From NCBI RefSeq assembly GCF_021462265.1, contig NZ_JAJONF010000004.1, forward strand, positions 310,001-374,000: a DNA stretch of 64,000 nt, read 5' to 3'. Positions 19,280 to 26,273 of the stretch are shown piece after piece. Positions within the stretch are counted from its first letter, which is position 1. Each line of letters starts with the position of its first letter. A program made the translations under genes and the position numbers. The notes under the pieces were generated by a model that saw only the letters and a program-made list of their open reading frames with translations, was not told the DNA's origin and made no database searches. This DNA is from Streptomyces shenzhenensis. GTDB lineage: Bacteria; Actinomycetota; Actinomycetes; Streptomycetales; Streptomycetaceae.

Positions 19280-20404
19280 GTGACTGAGATCGAGATCGGG
19301 CGCGGCAAGCGCGGCCGCCGGGCGTACGCCTTCGACGACATCGCCGTCGTCCCCAGCCGCCGTACGCGGGACCCGAAGGAGGTCTCGATCGCCTGGCAGA
19401 TCGACGCCTACCGCTTCGAGCTGCCGTTCCTGGCCGCCCCCATGGACTCGGTCGTCTCCCCGGCCACCGCGATCCGCATCGGCGAGCTCGGCGGCCTGGG
19501 CGTGCTCAACCTGGAAGGCCTCTGGACCCGGCACGAGGACCCGCAGCCGCTCCTTGACGAGATCATCGGGCTGGACGCCGACACCGCCACCCGTCGCCTC
19601 CAGGAGATCTACGCGGCCCCCATCAAGGAGGAACTGATCGGCGCGCGCATCAAGCAGGTGCGCGACTCCGGCGTGGTCACGGCGGCCGCGCTCTCCCCGC
19701 AGCGCACCGCGCAGTTCTCCAAGGCGGTCGTGGACGCGGGCGTGGACATCTTCGTCATCCGCGGTACGACGGTCTCCGCGGAGCACGTGTCGTCCTCGCA
19801 CGAGCCGCTGAACCTGAAGCAGTTCATCTACGAGCTCGACGTCCCGGTGATCGTCGGCGGCTGCGCCACCTACACCGCGGCCCTGCACCTGATGCGCACG
19901 GGCGCGGCGGGCGTGCTCGTCGGCTTCGGCGGCGGCGCCGCCCACACCACGCGCAACGTGCTCGGCATCCAGGTCCCCATGGCCACCGCGGTCGCGGACG
20001 TCGCAGCCGCCCGCCGCGACTACATGGACGAGTCCGGCGGCCGCTACGTCCACGTGATCGCCGACGGCGGTGTCGGCTGGTCCGGCGACCTTCCCAAGGC
20101 GATCGCCTGCGGCGCCGACTCCGTGATGATGGGTTCCCCGCTGGCCCGTGCGACCGACGCGCCGGGCAAGGGCCACCACTGGGGCATGGAGGCCGTCAAC
20201 GAGGAGCTCCCGCGCGGCAAGAAGGTCGACCTCGGCACGGTCGGCACCATCGAGGAGATCCTCACCGGCCCGTCCCACACCCCCGACGGCTCGATGAACC
20301 TCTTCGGCGCCCTGCGCCGCGCCATGGCCACGACCGGCTACAGCGAACTGAAGGAGTTCCAGCGCGTCGAGGTGACGGTGGCGGACTCGCAGCACAAGCG
20401 GTAG
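19280..20404 (+). CDS. guaB3: GuaB3 family IMP dehydrogenase-related protein
   Basis: The 374-residue barrel protein is related to IMP dehydrogenase but has no CBS domains. The phosphate-binding segments (APMDSVVSPATAIRIGELGG, HVIADGGVGWSGDLPKAIA, SVMMGSPLARA) are recognisable. At the catalytic loop, where GuaB has GSICTTR, this protein reads GAAHTTR: the nucleophilic Cys is His (about residue 222). Actinobacteria conserve this paralogue next to guaB. It cannot use the standard thioimidate chemistry, and its role is not established. GTG 19280 follows AGAGGGAAAGG. Confidence 0.9.
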   Translation: MTEIEIGRGKRGRRAYAFDDIAVVPSRRTRDPKEVSIAWQIDAYRFELPFLAAPMDSVVSPATAIRIGELGGLGVLNLEGLWTRHEDPQPLLDEIIGLDADTATRRLQEIYAAPIKEELIGARIKQVRDSGVVTAAALSPQRTAQFSKAVVDAGVDIFVIRGTTVSAEHVSSSHEPLNLKQFIYELDVPVIVGGCATYTAALHLMRTGAAGVLVGFGGGAAHTTRNVLGIQVPMATAVADVAAARRDYMDESGGRYVHVIADGGVGWSGDLPKAIACGADSVMMGSPLARATDAPGKGHHWGMEAVNEELPRGKKVDLGTVGTIEEILTGPSHTPDGSMNLFGALRRAMATTGYSELKEFQRVEVTVADSQHKR

Positions 20405-20426
20405 CCGCCGTACGCGGACGGACGGA

Positions 20427-20460
20427 GGGCCGGTCACCCCGGGTGGGTGACCGGCCCTTT
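20427..20460 (+). terminator. guaB3 terminator
   Basis: A 13-bp perfect stem (GGGCCGGTCACCC at 20427-20439 with GGGTGACCGGCCC at 20445-20457) is followed by TTT. Confidence 0.85.
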
Positions 20461-20698
20461 CGCATGCCCAAGTGCCCTGGTGGGGGCGTGTTTGGCGGGG
20501 GAAGGGGCGCGCGGTTGCGTTTGGGGCGAATGTGGGCCGAACGGGTTAAGCGGGGCGGTAGTGTCCTTGCTCGGCGCCCCAGCTTTCTGGGAGCCCCCTT
20601 CCAAGGACTTTGTTCCGGACCCCGGCCCTCGGGGCCCGGCCCGATGTCCGACGGACCGTCCACCGGGCCAATGGGCGGCATCGTGGAAGGGGGCGTCC

Positions 20699-20794
20699 AT
20701 GGGACGTCACCGCAAGCCCACCCGCTGGGACCGGATCCGTCTGTGGATGGTGAAGTGCCGGAGGAGGTGGATCTTGCGGATTTACGGGCGATGA
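20699..20794 (+). CDS. Possible small highly basic peptide (31 aa)
   Basis: The short ORF starts at ATG with GAAGGGGG nine bases before it. The 31-residue product has about 12 Arg/Lys and 4 Trp (MGRHRKPTRWDRIRLWMVKC, then an Arg-rich end) and terminates 49 bases before a canonical U-tract terminator. It lies in a 727-base gap that holds no larger convincing gene. Cationic, Trp-rich composition could mean nucleic-acid or membrane binding, but it could also be chance in GC-rich DNA. Function is unknown. Confidence 0.35.
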   Translation: MGRHRKPTRWDRIRLWMVKCRRRWILRIYGR

Positions 20795-20803
20795 GCGGCC
20801 ACC

Positions 20804-20971
20804 CCCAGGAAAGCTAGGGGTGGACACTCCGTGATTCGCCTTGGAGCCTGCCGCAGTGGCCTCTGCGGTGGGCTCCACCTTTTTTGTACGGTACCGGATC
20901 CGCCGTCCGGCGGCCCAGCACTGGAGAGCGGCCGCACCCAAGGAACCCAGGGGCGGACACCCGTTCACTTC
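20804..20971 (+). repeat. Imperfect direct repeats flanking a hairpin
   Basis: CCCAGGAAAGCTAGGGGTGG (from 20804) and CCCAAGGAACCCAGGGGCGG (from about 20937) start two similar stretches of roughly 33 bases. Both continue with GGACAC and CGT. One copy lies before and one after the intrinsic terminator at 20843-20885. The rest of the gap up to 21131 shows no supported gene. Confidence 0.4.
20843..20885 (+). terminator. Canonical intrinsic terminator with U6 tail
   Basis: GGAGCC-TG-CCGCAG (20843-20856) pairs with CTGCGG-TG-GGCTCC (20863-20876) around a six-base loop. ACC and six T (20880-20885) follow. A true U-tract is uncommon in Streptomyces and suggests that a defined short transcript ends here. 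Confidence 0.75.
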
Positions 20972-21131
20972 CGTAAGTTAGCCCGCGCCCCACCCCGCCC
21001 GCCACCAGCTCACGAGCTACAGCCACCCACGCGCCTCCCCGCACCCCCGCGCGCCGGTCAGCGAGCCGCCTTCCGCGGCCCCGAGAACTCCGCCCAGCCT
21101 GCGGGCGTCGAGCCCGGCCCGTTCAGCCCGT

Positions 21132-22340
21132 TCAGAGCCGGTGTGCGGCGCCCGTCGGGGTCGCCCCGCGCGTGTCCAGCAGCAACTGGGCCTTCACCGA
21201 CAGGCCCTGGAGGTCGTACGTGCGGTGCTGCTGGACCAGGATCGTCAGATCGGCGTCGGCGGCCGCCTCGTAGAGGGAGTCCGCGCGTGGCACCGGACGG
21301 TCCAGGACGCTCCAGGACGCGACGTGCGGGTCGTGGTAGCTGACCGAGGCGCCGAGCTCCATGAGACGGATCGCGATCTCCTGGGCGGGGCTGTTCTGCT
21401 GGTCGGCGAGGTCCGCCTTGTAGGTGACCCCGAGCAGCAGCACGCGCGCGCCGCGCGCCGACTTGCCGTGCTCGTTGAGGAGGGCGGCGGCGCGCTGGAC
21501 GACGTACCCCGGCATCCGGCTGTTGACCTGCTGGGCCAGTTCCACCATGCGCAGGCCGCGGCTCGCGCGGCCGGACAGGTCCTGGGCGACGCCGTGGCCG
21601 CCGACGCCGGGGCCGGGGCGGAAGGCCTGGAAGCCGAACGGCTTGGTCTCCGCGCAGCGGATCACGTCCCACAGGTCGACCCCCAGGTCATGGCAGAGGA
21701 CGGCCATCTCGTTGACGAGAGCGATGTTGACGTGCCGGAAGTTGGTCTCCAGGAGCTGCACGGTCTCTGCCTCGCGGGGGCCACGCGCGCGTACCACCTT
21801 GTCGGTGAGCCGCCCGTAGAACGTGGCGGCCGACTCCGTGCACGCGGGTGTGAGGCCGCCGATGACCTTCGGGGTGTTGGCCGGCGTGAAGTCGCGGTTG
21901 CCGGGATCCACCCGGCTGGGCGAACAGGCGAGGTGGAAGTCGCGGCCCGCGCGCAGGCCGGAGCCCTTCTCCAGCAGGGGCCGCAGGAAGTCCTCCGTCG
22001 TCCCTGGATGGACCGGGGACTCCAGGATCACCGTCGTGTGCGGACGCAGCCGCTCGGCCAGGGTGCGCGCGGCGGCCTCCACCTGGCTCAGGTCGAGCCC
22101 GCCGTCGGCGCCGCGCGGGGTCGGCGCGCAGATCACGGCGGTACGCACCCGCCCCAGCTGGGACGGGTCCTCCACCACCCGGAAGCCCTTCGCGAGCATC
22201 CGGCGCAACTCGGCGGGGCTCAGTGAGCCCGCCTCGGGGCCGGTGGCGTAGCCGATCGTGGAAACGCCGGCGGCCACGGCGGCCTGGGCGAGGGGCAGGC
22301 CGTAGGGACCGAGTCCGATGACGGCGAGGTCTGCGGGCAT
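21132..22340 (-). CDS. Nucleotide-sugar dehydrogenase-like protein lacking the catalytic Cys
   Basis: The 402-residue protein belongs to the UDP-glucose/GDP-mannose/UDP-ManNAc dehydrogenase (WecC/Ugd) family. The NAD fold starts with AVIGLGPYGLPLAQA, ESPVHPGTTEDFLRPLLEKG gives the second strand set, and ETNFRHVNIALVNEMA is the linking helix. The active-site motif, normally GPGxGGHCIPxDP, reads GPGVGGHGVAQDL: the nucleophilic Cys is Gly (codon at complement 21592-21594). The usual RxSP near the UDP site is QNSP. Full oxidation to an acid is therefore unlikely, so a changed reaction or a non-catalytic role is inferred. ATG 22340 is preceded by GGGAAGG. Confidence 0.85.
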   Translation of the reverse strand: MPADLAVIGLGPYGLPLAQAAVAAGVSTIGYATGPEAGSLSPAELRRMLAKGFRVVEDPSQLGRVRTAVICAPTPRGADGGLDLSQVEAAARTLAERLRPHTTVILESPVHPGTTEDFLRPLLEKGSGLRAGRDFHLACSPSRVDPGNRDFTPANTPKVIGGLTPACTESAATFYGRLTDKVVRARGPREAETVQLLETNFRHVNIALVNEMAVLCHDLGVDLWDVIRCAETKPFGFQAFRPGPGVGGHGVAQDLSGRASRGLRMVELAQQVNSRMPGYVVQRAAALLNEHGKSARGARVLLLGVTYKADLADQQNSPAQEIAIRLMELGASVSYHDPHVASWSVLDRPVPRADSLYEAAADADLTILVQQHRTYDLQGLSVKAQLLLDTRGATPTGAAHRL

Positions 22341-22569
22341 GGCGTGGGCCGTCCTTCCCAGTAACCGAAGCGGGACAGGTGCGCAAGCCCTGTGGACAGG
22401 ATGAGCGAGGCGCACTGTCAGACTAGGAGTAAATATGACCGTTATGCGGGATTGTGTTCGTGTGTCTTCCTGTCTTCGTGGGTTTGGCGACCGTTGTCCA
22501 CAGGCTGGGGGTGAGTGGTGGCTGAAGTCGGGCAAGGCGGTCAGAATTTGGGCAGGGGCCACGCCTGCC

Positions 22570-22815
22570 GGGGGCGCGGCCGACGCGACCGATGGCCGAC
22601 GAGGCGGTCGGCGGCCGACGACGCGATGGGTGACGCGATGGATGACGCGATCGGCGGCCGGCGGCGACCAGTGACCGACATCGACATCGACCCATGACCG
22701 GACGGGTACCAGTGACCGACGGCGATCGACTGCTGAGGCGTCCGATGACTCCCGGCGGCCGATGGCCGATGGCCGATGGCGGACGACGACCTACGGCGAG
22801 CGATGACCGATGGCG
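22570..22815. repeat. Degenerate short-motif repeat tract upstream of glpD
   Basis: The stretch is built from imperfect CGATGGC, CGATGACG and CCGACG-like units, for example three GATGGCC copies near 22760-22785 and three GACGCGAT(C/G) copies at 22619-22651. It fills most of the 493-base gap before glpD. ORFs over it on either strand look like repeat artefacts (RSPSVIARR..., HRSRRPRP). Confidence 0.5.
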
Positions 22816-22833
22816 GCAGAGCGGGAGGCAGCG

Positions 22834-24540
22834 GTGAGGACAGCGACACTGGGGCCGGAGCAGCGCGCGGAGTCCCTGGCGGCCATGGCCGAGCGCGAGT
22901 TGGACGTGCTGGTGGTGGGTGGCGGAGTGGTCGGCACGGGCACCGCGCTGGACGCGGTCACCCGGGGACTGGACACCGGCATCGTGGAGGCCCGCGACTG
23001 GGCCTCCGGCACCTCCAGCAGGTCCAGCAAGCTGGTCCACGGCGGCCTGCGCTATCTGGAGATGCTCGACTTCGCCCTGGTCCGCGAGGCCCTCAAGGAG
23101 CGCGGCCTGCTCCTGGAGCGCCTCGCCCCGCACCTGGTCAAGCCGGTGCCCTTCCTCTACCCGCTCCAGCACCAGGGCTGGGAGCGCCTGTACGCCGGTT
23201 CGGGCGTCGCGCTCTACGACGCGATGTCGATGGCCCGCGGCCACGGCCGGGGCCTGCCCGCCCACCGTCACCTGAGCCGCCGTCACGCCCTGCGGGTCGC
23301 GCCCGCGCTGCGCAAGGACGCCCTGGTCGGCGCCATCCAGTACTACGACGCACAGATGGACGACGCCCGTTATGTGACGACCCTGGTGCGCACGGCGGTG
23401 TCGTACGGCGCGAAGGCGGCCAACCGCGCGCGGGTGACCGGGTTCCTGCGCGAGGGCGAGCGGGTCGTCGGGGTCCGGGTGCAGGACGTGGAGGGCGGCG
23501 GGGAGTACGAGATCCGCGCCCGGCAGGTCGTCAACGCGACCGGGGTGTGGACCGACGACACGCAGGCGCTGGTCGGCGAGCGCGGCCAGTTCCACGTCCG
23601 CGCGTCCAAGGGCATCCACCTGGTCGTCCCCAGGGACCGCATCCACTCCACGACCGGTCTGATCCTGCGCACCGAGAAGTCGGTCCTGTTCGTCATTCCC
23701 TGGGGCCGGCACTGGATCGTCGGCACCACCGACACCGGCTGGGACCTGGACAAGGCCCACCCGGCCGCCTCCAGCGCCGACATCGACTACCTCCTCAACC
23801 ACGTGAACTCGGTGCTCGCGGTGCCGCTGTCGCGCGACGACGTGCAGGGCGTCTACGCCGGTCTGCGTCCGCTGCTGGCCGGCGAGTCCGACGCCACCAG
23901 CAAGCTGTCGCGCGAGCACACGGTCGCGCATCCGGTGCCGGGGCTCGTGGTCGTCGCCGGCGGCAAGTACACGACCTACCGGGTGATGGCCAAGGACGCC
24001 GTCGACGAGGCGGTGCACGGGCTCGACATGAGGGTCGCGGAGTGCGTCACCGAGGACATCCCGCTGCTCGGCGCGGAGGGCTACCGGGCGATGTGGAACG
24101 CGCGGGCCCGGATCGCCGCCCGCACCGGCCTGCACGTGGTGCGCGTCGAGCACCTCCTGAACCGGTACGGCTCGATGGCGGAGGAGGTCCTCGACCTCAT
24201 CGCCGTCGACCCCGGTCTGGCCGAACCGCTCTCCGCCGCCGACGACTATCTGCGCGCCGAGGTCGTCTACGCCGCCTCCCACGAGGGCGCCCGCCACCTC
24301 GACGACGTCCTGACCCGCCGCACCCGCATCTCCATCGAGACCTTCGACCGCGGCACCCGCAGCGCCCGCGAGGCCGCCGCTCTGATGGCCCCGGTGCTCG
24401 GCTGGGACAAGGACCAGACCGAACGGGAGGTCGAGCACTACGAGAAGCGCGTCGAGGCGGAGCGCGAATCCCAGCTCCAGCCCGACGACCAGACAGCGGA
24501 CGCGGCGAGGCTGGGAGCCCCGGACATCGTCCCGCGGTAG
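22834..24540 (+). CDS. glpD: FAD-dependent glycerol-3-phosphate dehydrogenase
   Basis: The 568-residue protein oxidises glycerol 3-phosphate to dihydroxyacetone phosphate at the membrane, feeding electrons to quinone. The FAD-binding VLVVGGGVVGTGTALDAVTR, the family signature GTSSRSSKLVHGGLRYLE and IPWGRHWIVGTTDTGWD are present. The C-terminal helical domain with VYAASHEGARHLDDVLTRRT completes it. GTG 22834 is chosen because GGGAGG lies at 22823-22828; an in-frame ATG at 22810 lacks this. No glycerol kinase, facilitator or GylR regulator gene is adjacent. Confidence 0.96.
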   Translation: MRTATLGPEQRAESLAAMAERELDVLVVGGGVVGTGTALDAVTRGLDTGIVEARDWASGTSSRSSKLVHGGLRYLEMLDFALVREALKERGLLLERLAPHLVKPVPFLYPLQHQGWERLYAGSGVALYDAMSMARGHGRGLPAHRHLSRRHALRVAPALRKDALVGAIQYYDAQMDDARYVTTLVRTAVSYGAKAANRARVTGFLREGERVVGVRVQDVEGGGEYEIRARQVVNATGVWTDDTQALVGERGQFHVRASKGIHLVVPRDRIHSTTGLILRTEKSVLFVIPWGRHWIVGTTDTGWDLDKAHPAASSADIDYLLNHVNSVLAVPLSRDDVQGVYAGLRPLLAGESDATSKLSREHTVAHPVPGLVVVAGGKYTTYRVMAKDAVDEAVHGLDMRVAECVTEDIPLLGAEGYRAMWNARARIAARTGLHVVRVEHLLNRYGSMAEEVLDLIAVDPGLAEPLSAADDYLRAEVVYAASHEGARHLDDVLTRRTRISIETFDRGTRSAREAAALMAPVLGWDKDQTEREVEHYEKRVEAERESQLQPDDQTADAARLGAPDIVPR

Positions 24541-24623
24541 ATCCCGGGCGGACGGGGCCGTGACACGGGGCCCTGCCGGTACGGCCTCCCGTTTGCCGGG
24601 TCCAGCCTCCTGGGTCCAGCCTC

Positions 24624-24672
24624 CTGGGTGCTGGGTGCTGGGTGCTGGGTGCTGGGTGCTGGGTGCTGGGTG
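24624..24672 (+). repeat. Seven perfect copies of the heptamer CTGGGTG
   Basis: Exactly seven head-to-tail CTGGGTG units lie at 24624-24672. This is a seven-base period, not a codon multiple. Copy number could vary by slippage. Confidence 0.9.
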
Positions 24673-24840
24673 GGGGCGTGGGGTGTGGGTTGCTGTGGAG
24701 TATCGGGTGTGGGTTGTGGTGTGGGGCGTCGGGTGCGGGGTGTGGGTGGTCTGGGGCGTCGGGTGCCGGGGGTGGGGCGGTGTGGGGCGTGGGTTGTGGA
24801 GTGGTGCGGGGGGCGGGTGCGGGGGTGCTGACGTCTTGGG
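24673..24840 (+). repeat. G/T-rich strand-asymmetric tract
   Basis: The tract is almost entirely G and T with scattered C on the plus strand: repeated GTGGGG, GGGTGTGGG and GGGGCGTCGGG, with many G-runs of three or more. It can form G-quadruplexes on the plus strand. With the heptamers it fills the gap between glpD and the serine hydrolase (24541-25053). I see no credible gene there, since translations are Gly/Trp/Val/Cys-only. Confidence 0.75.
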
Positions 24841-25053
24841 ATGTCGGGGTGTTGGGGTGCCGTTGCCGCGCTGCGCTTCAGCCCCGGGCCCCGGGCCTAC
24901 TCGCCCGTCGGCCGCCGGGAAACCTTCTCCGCCGTAGTGGCGCTGAGCCAGGACGGCGGTTTCCGGCGGTGCCGGACGACCCCGCCGCCGATCCTCGGTC
25001 ATCACCCGATCGAGCGACCCGGTGTCAGGATCTCCCTCCGCCCCCCGGCCGTT

Positions 25054-26103
25054 CTACTTAGCGCGAGGGCAGAACTCGGCCGCGAGCAGTGCGGGTTCGA
25101 GGGCCGGGTCTGCGATCGCCGTCGTGTTCACACGGAACGTGAGGACATGCCGGCCGCCGATCGAGACAGCGCTCCGCACATAGCTGCCCGCGATCCGGCC
25201 GTTGTGCCCCCACACCGTGATCCCGCACGGCAGTTTCACAGGAAAGATCCCCAGGCCGTACGCGCCATGTGCGGCACGGGTGTCGAGCATCTCGCGCAGC
25301 CAACGCGGGGGCAGCAGCTCGCCGTCCAGCAACGCCGCGTAGAAGCGGTCCAGGTCGTCGAGCGTGGTCACCAGCTCACCCGCCGCGCCGGCCACGCGCG
25401 GGTCGAGTTCGGTGACGTCGGAGCCGTCGGCCGCGTAGGCGCGACCGTGCGGCGAGGGCAGCGTGGTGCGGACACCAGGGAGGGACGTGCCCGTCAGACG
25501 GAGGGGAGTGATGATGCGGCGCCGGACCTCGGTGGCGTACGAGTGGCCGGTGACCTGACGGATGACCATGCCGAGCACGACGTAGTCGGTGCTGGAGTAC
25601 GCGTAGTGCCCCAGCCGGTTCGAGGGGAGGGAGAGCGAGATGCGTACGGCCTGAAGCGGAGTCAGGGGTACTGCACCCCGGGTGGCCGTGGTGAAGTCGG
25701 CGAGCCCGCCGGTGTGGCTGAGCAGGGCCCGCAGGGTGATCCTCCGCCCGTCGACGCCGCGTCCGCGCAGCAGTCCCGGCAGATGCCGCTCCACGGTGTC
25801 GGAGAGGGAGAGCCGGTGTTCCGCGGCCAGTTGCAGGACGACGGCGGCGATGAAGGTCTTCGTGATGCTGCCGGCGCGGAAGCGGTCGGCACGGGCGATA
25901 CCCTGGCCGGCTGCCGCGTAGCGGACGTTGTCGTCCTCGCCATCGCGGTCGAGGAGAGCGGCGGCGGGTGCTCTGCCTTTGGTGACGAACTGTGACAGGA
26001 GCGGATCCCTCGCCTCCGCCGAGGACGCGGAACCGGCCATCAGCGGGGCGAACAACAGGGCAAGAGAGACCGGTATGGCCACCAGTGTCCGAAGCGATGG
26101 CAT
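25054..26103 (-). CDS. Secreted serine hydrolase, D-alanyl-D-alanine carboxypeptidase/class C beta-lactamase family
   Basis: The 349-residue protein has ATG 26103 preceded by GGAGGGG. A Sec signal peptide (PSLRTLVAIPVSLALLFAPL, cut near SASSAEA) exports it. The serine hydrolase motifs are SxxK (SITK), YxN-position YSS in HYAYSSTDYVVLGM, and HNG near the C-terminus (WGHNGRIAGSYVRS), an arrangement typical of Streptomyces R61-type DD-peptidases. Likely substrates are peptidoglycan stem peptides, but related esterases share the fold. The gene is divergent from the kinase cluster. Confidence 0.9.
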   Translation of the reverse strand: MPSLRTLVAIPVSLALLFAPLMAGSASSAEARDPLLSQFVTKGRAPAAALLDRDGEDDNVRYAAAGQGIARADRFRAGSITKTFIAAVVLQLAAEHRLSLSDTVERHLPGLLRGRGVDGRRITLRALLSHTGGLADFTTATRGAVPLTPLQAVRISLSLPSNRLGHYAYSSTDYVVLGMVIRQVTGHSYATEVRRRIITPLRLTGTSLPGVRTTLPSPHGRAYAADGSDVTELDPRVAGAAGELVTTLDDLDRFYAALLDGELLPPRWLREMLDTRAAHGAYGLGIFPVKLPCGITVWGHNGRIAGSYVRSAVSIGGRHVLTFRVNTTAIADPALEPALLAAEFCPRAK

Positions 26104-26273
26104 CCGGGACCCCTCCTTCTCGCCGTCCATCATCCCGGCCCGTGCAGCGCCCCCGTCCCCGGGGGTTCTCATCGCCGGGCCCCGATGCGCGGTCAGGGGG
26201 CCCCTGGGCGTCGGGTACTTGTCGGGTGAGGGACAATGAAGGCTCTGTCAGGGCGGGTTGCATGAGGGGACGC

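Noticed and set aside
20804..20885. Possible riboswitch in the hairpin region after guaB3
   Set aside because: No known riboswitch core could be recognised and no gene follows in the same direction within range. A plain terminator explains the hairpin.
22435..22674. 79-aa plus-strand ORF with AGGAG before its ATG
   Set aside because: Its second half runs through the degenerate repeat tract (RRGGRRPTTRWVTRWMTR), no motif is visible, and the AGGAG also lies in the likely promoter of the divergent dehydrogenase gene.
22423..25005. 860-aa minus-strand frame over glpD
   Set aside because: It is antisense to a clear glpD gene and its ends are repeat-derived Pro/His/Thr runs. High GC keeps the frame open.
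24560..25061. Plus-strand ORFs across the heptamer repeats
   Set aside because: The products are Gly/Val/Trp/Cys repeats in all three frames, which is explained by the CTGGGTG and G/T tract.
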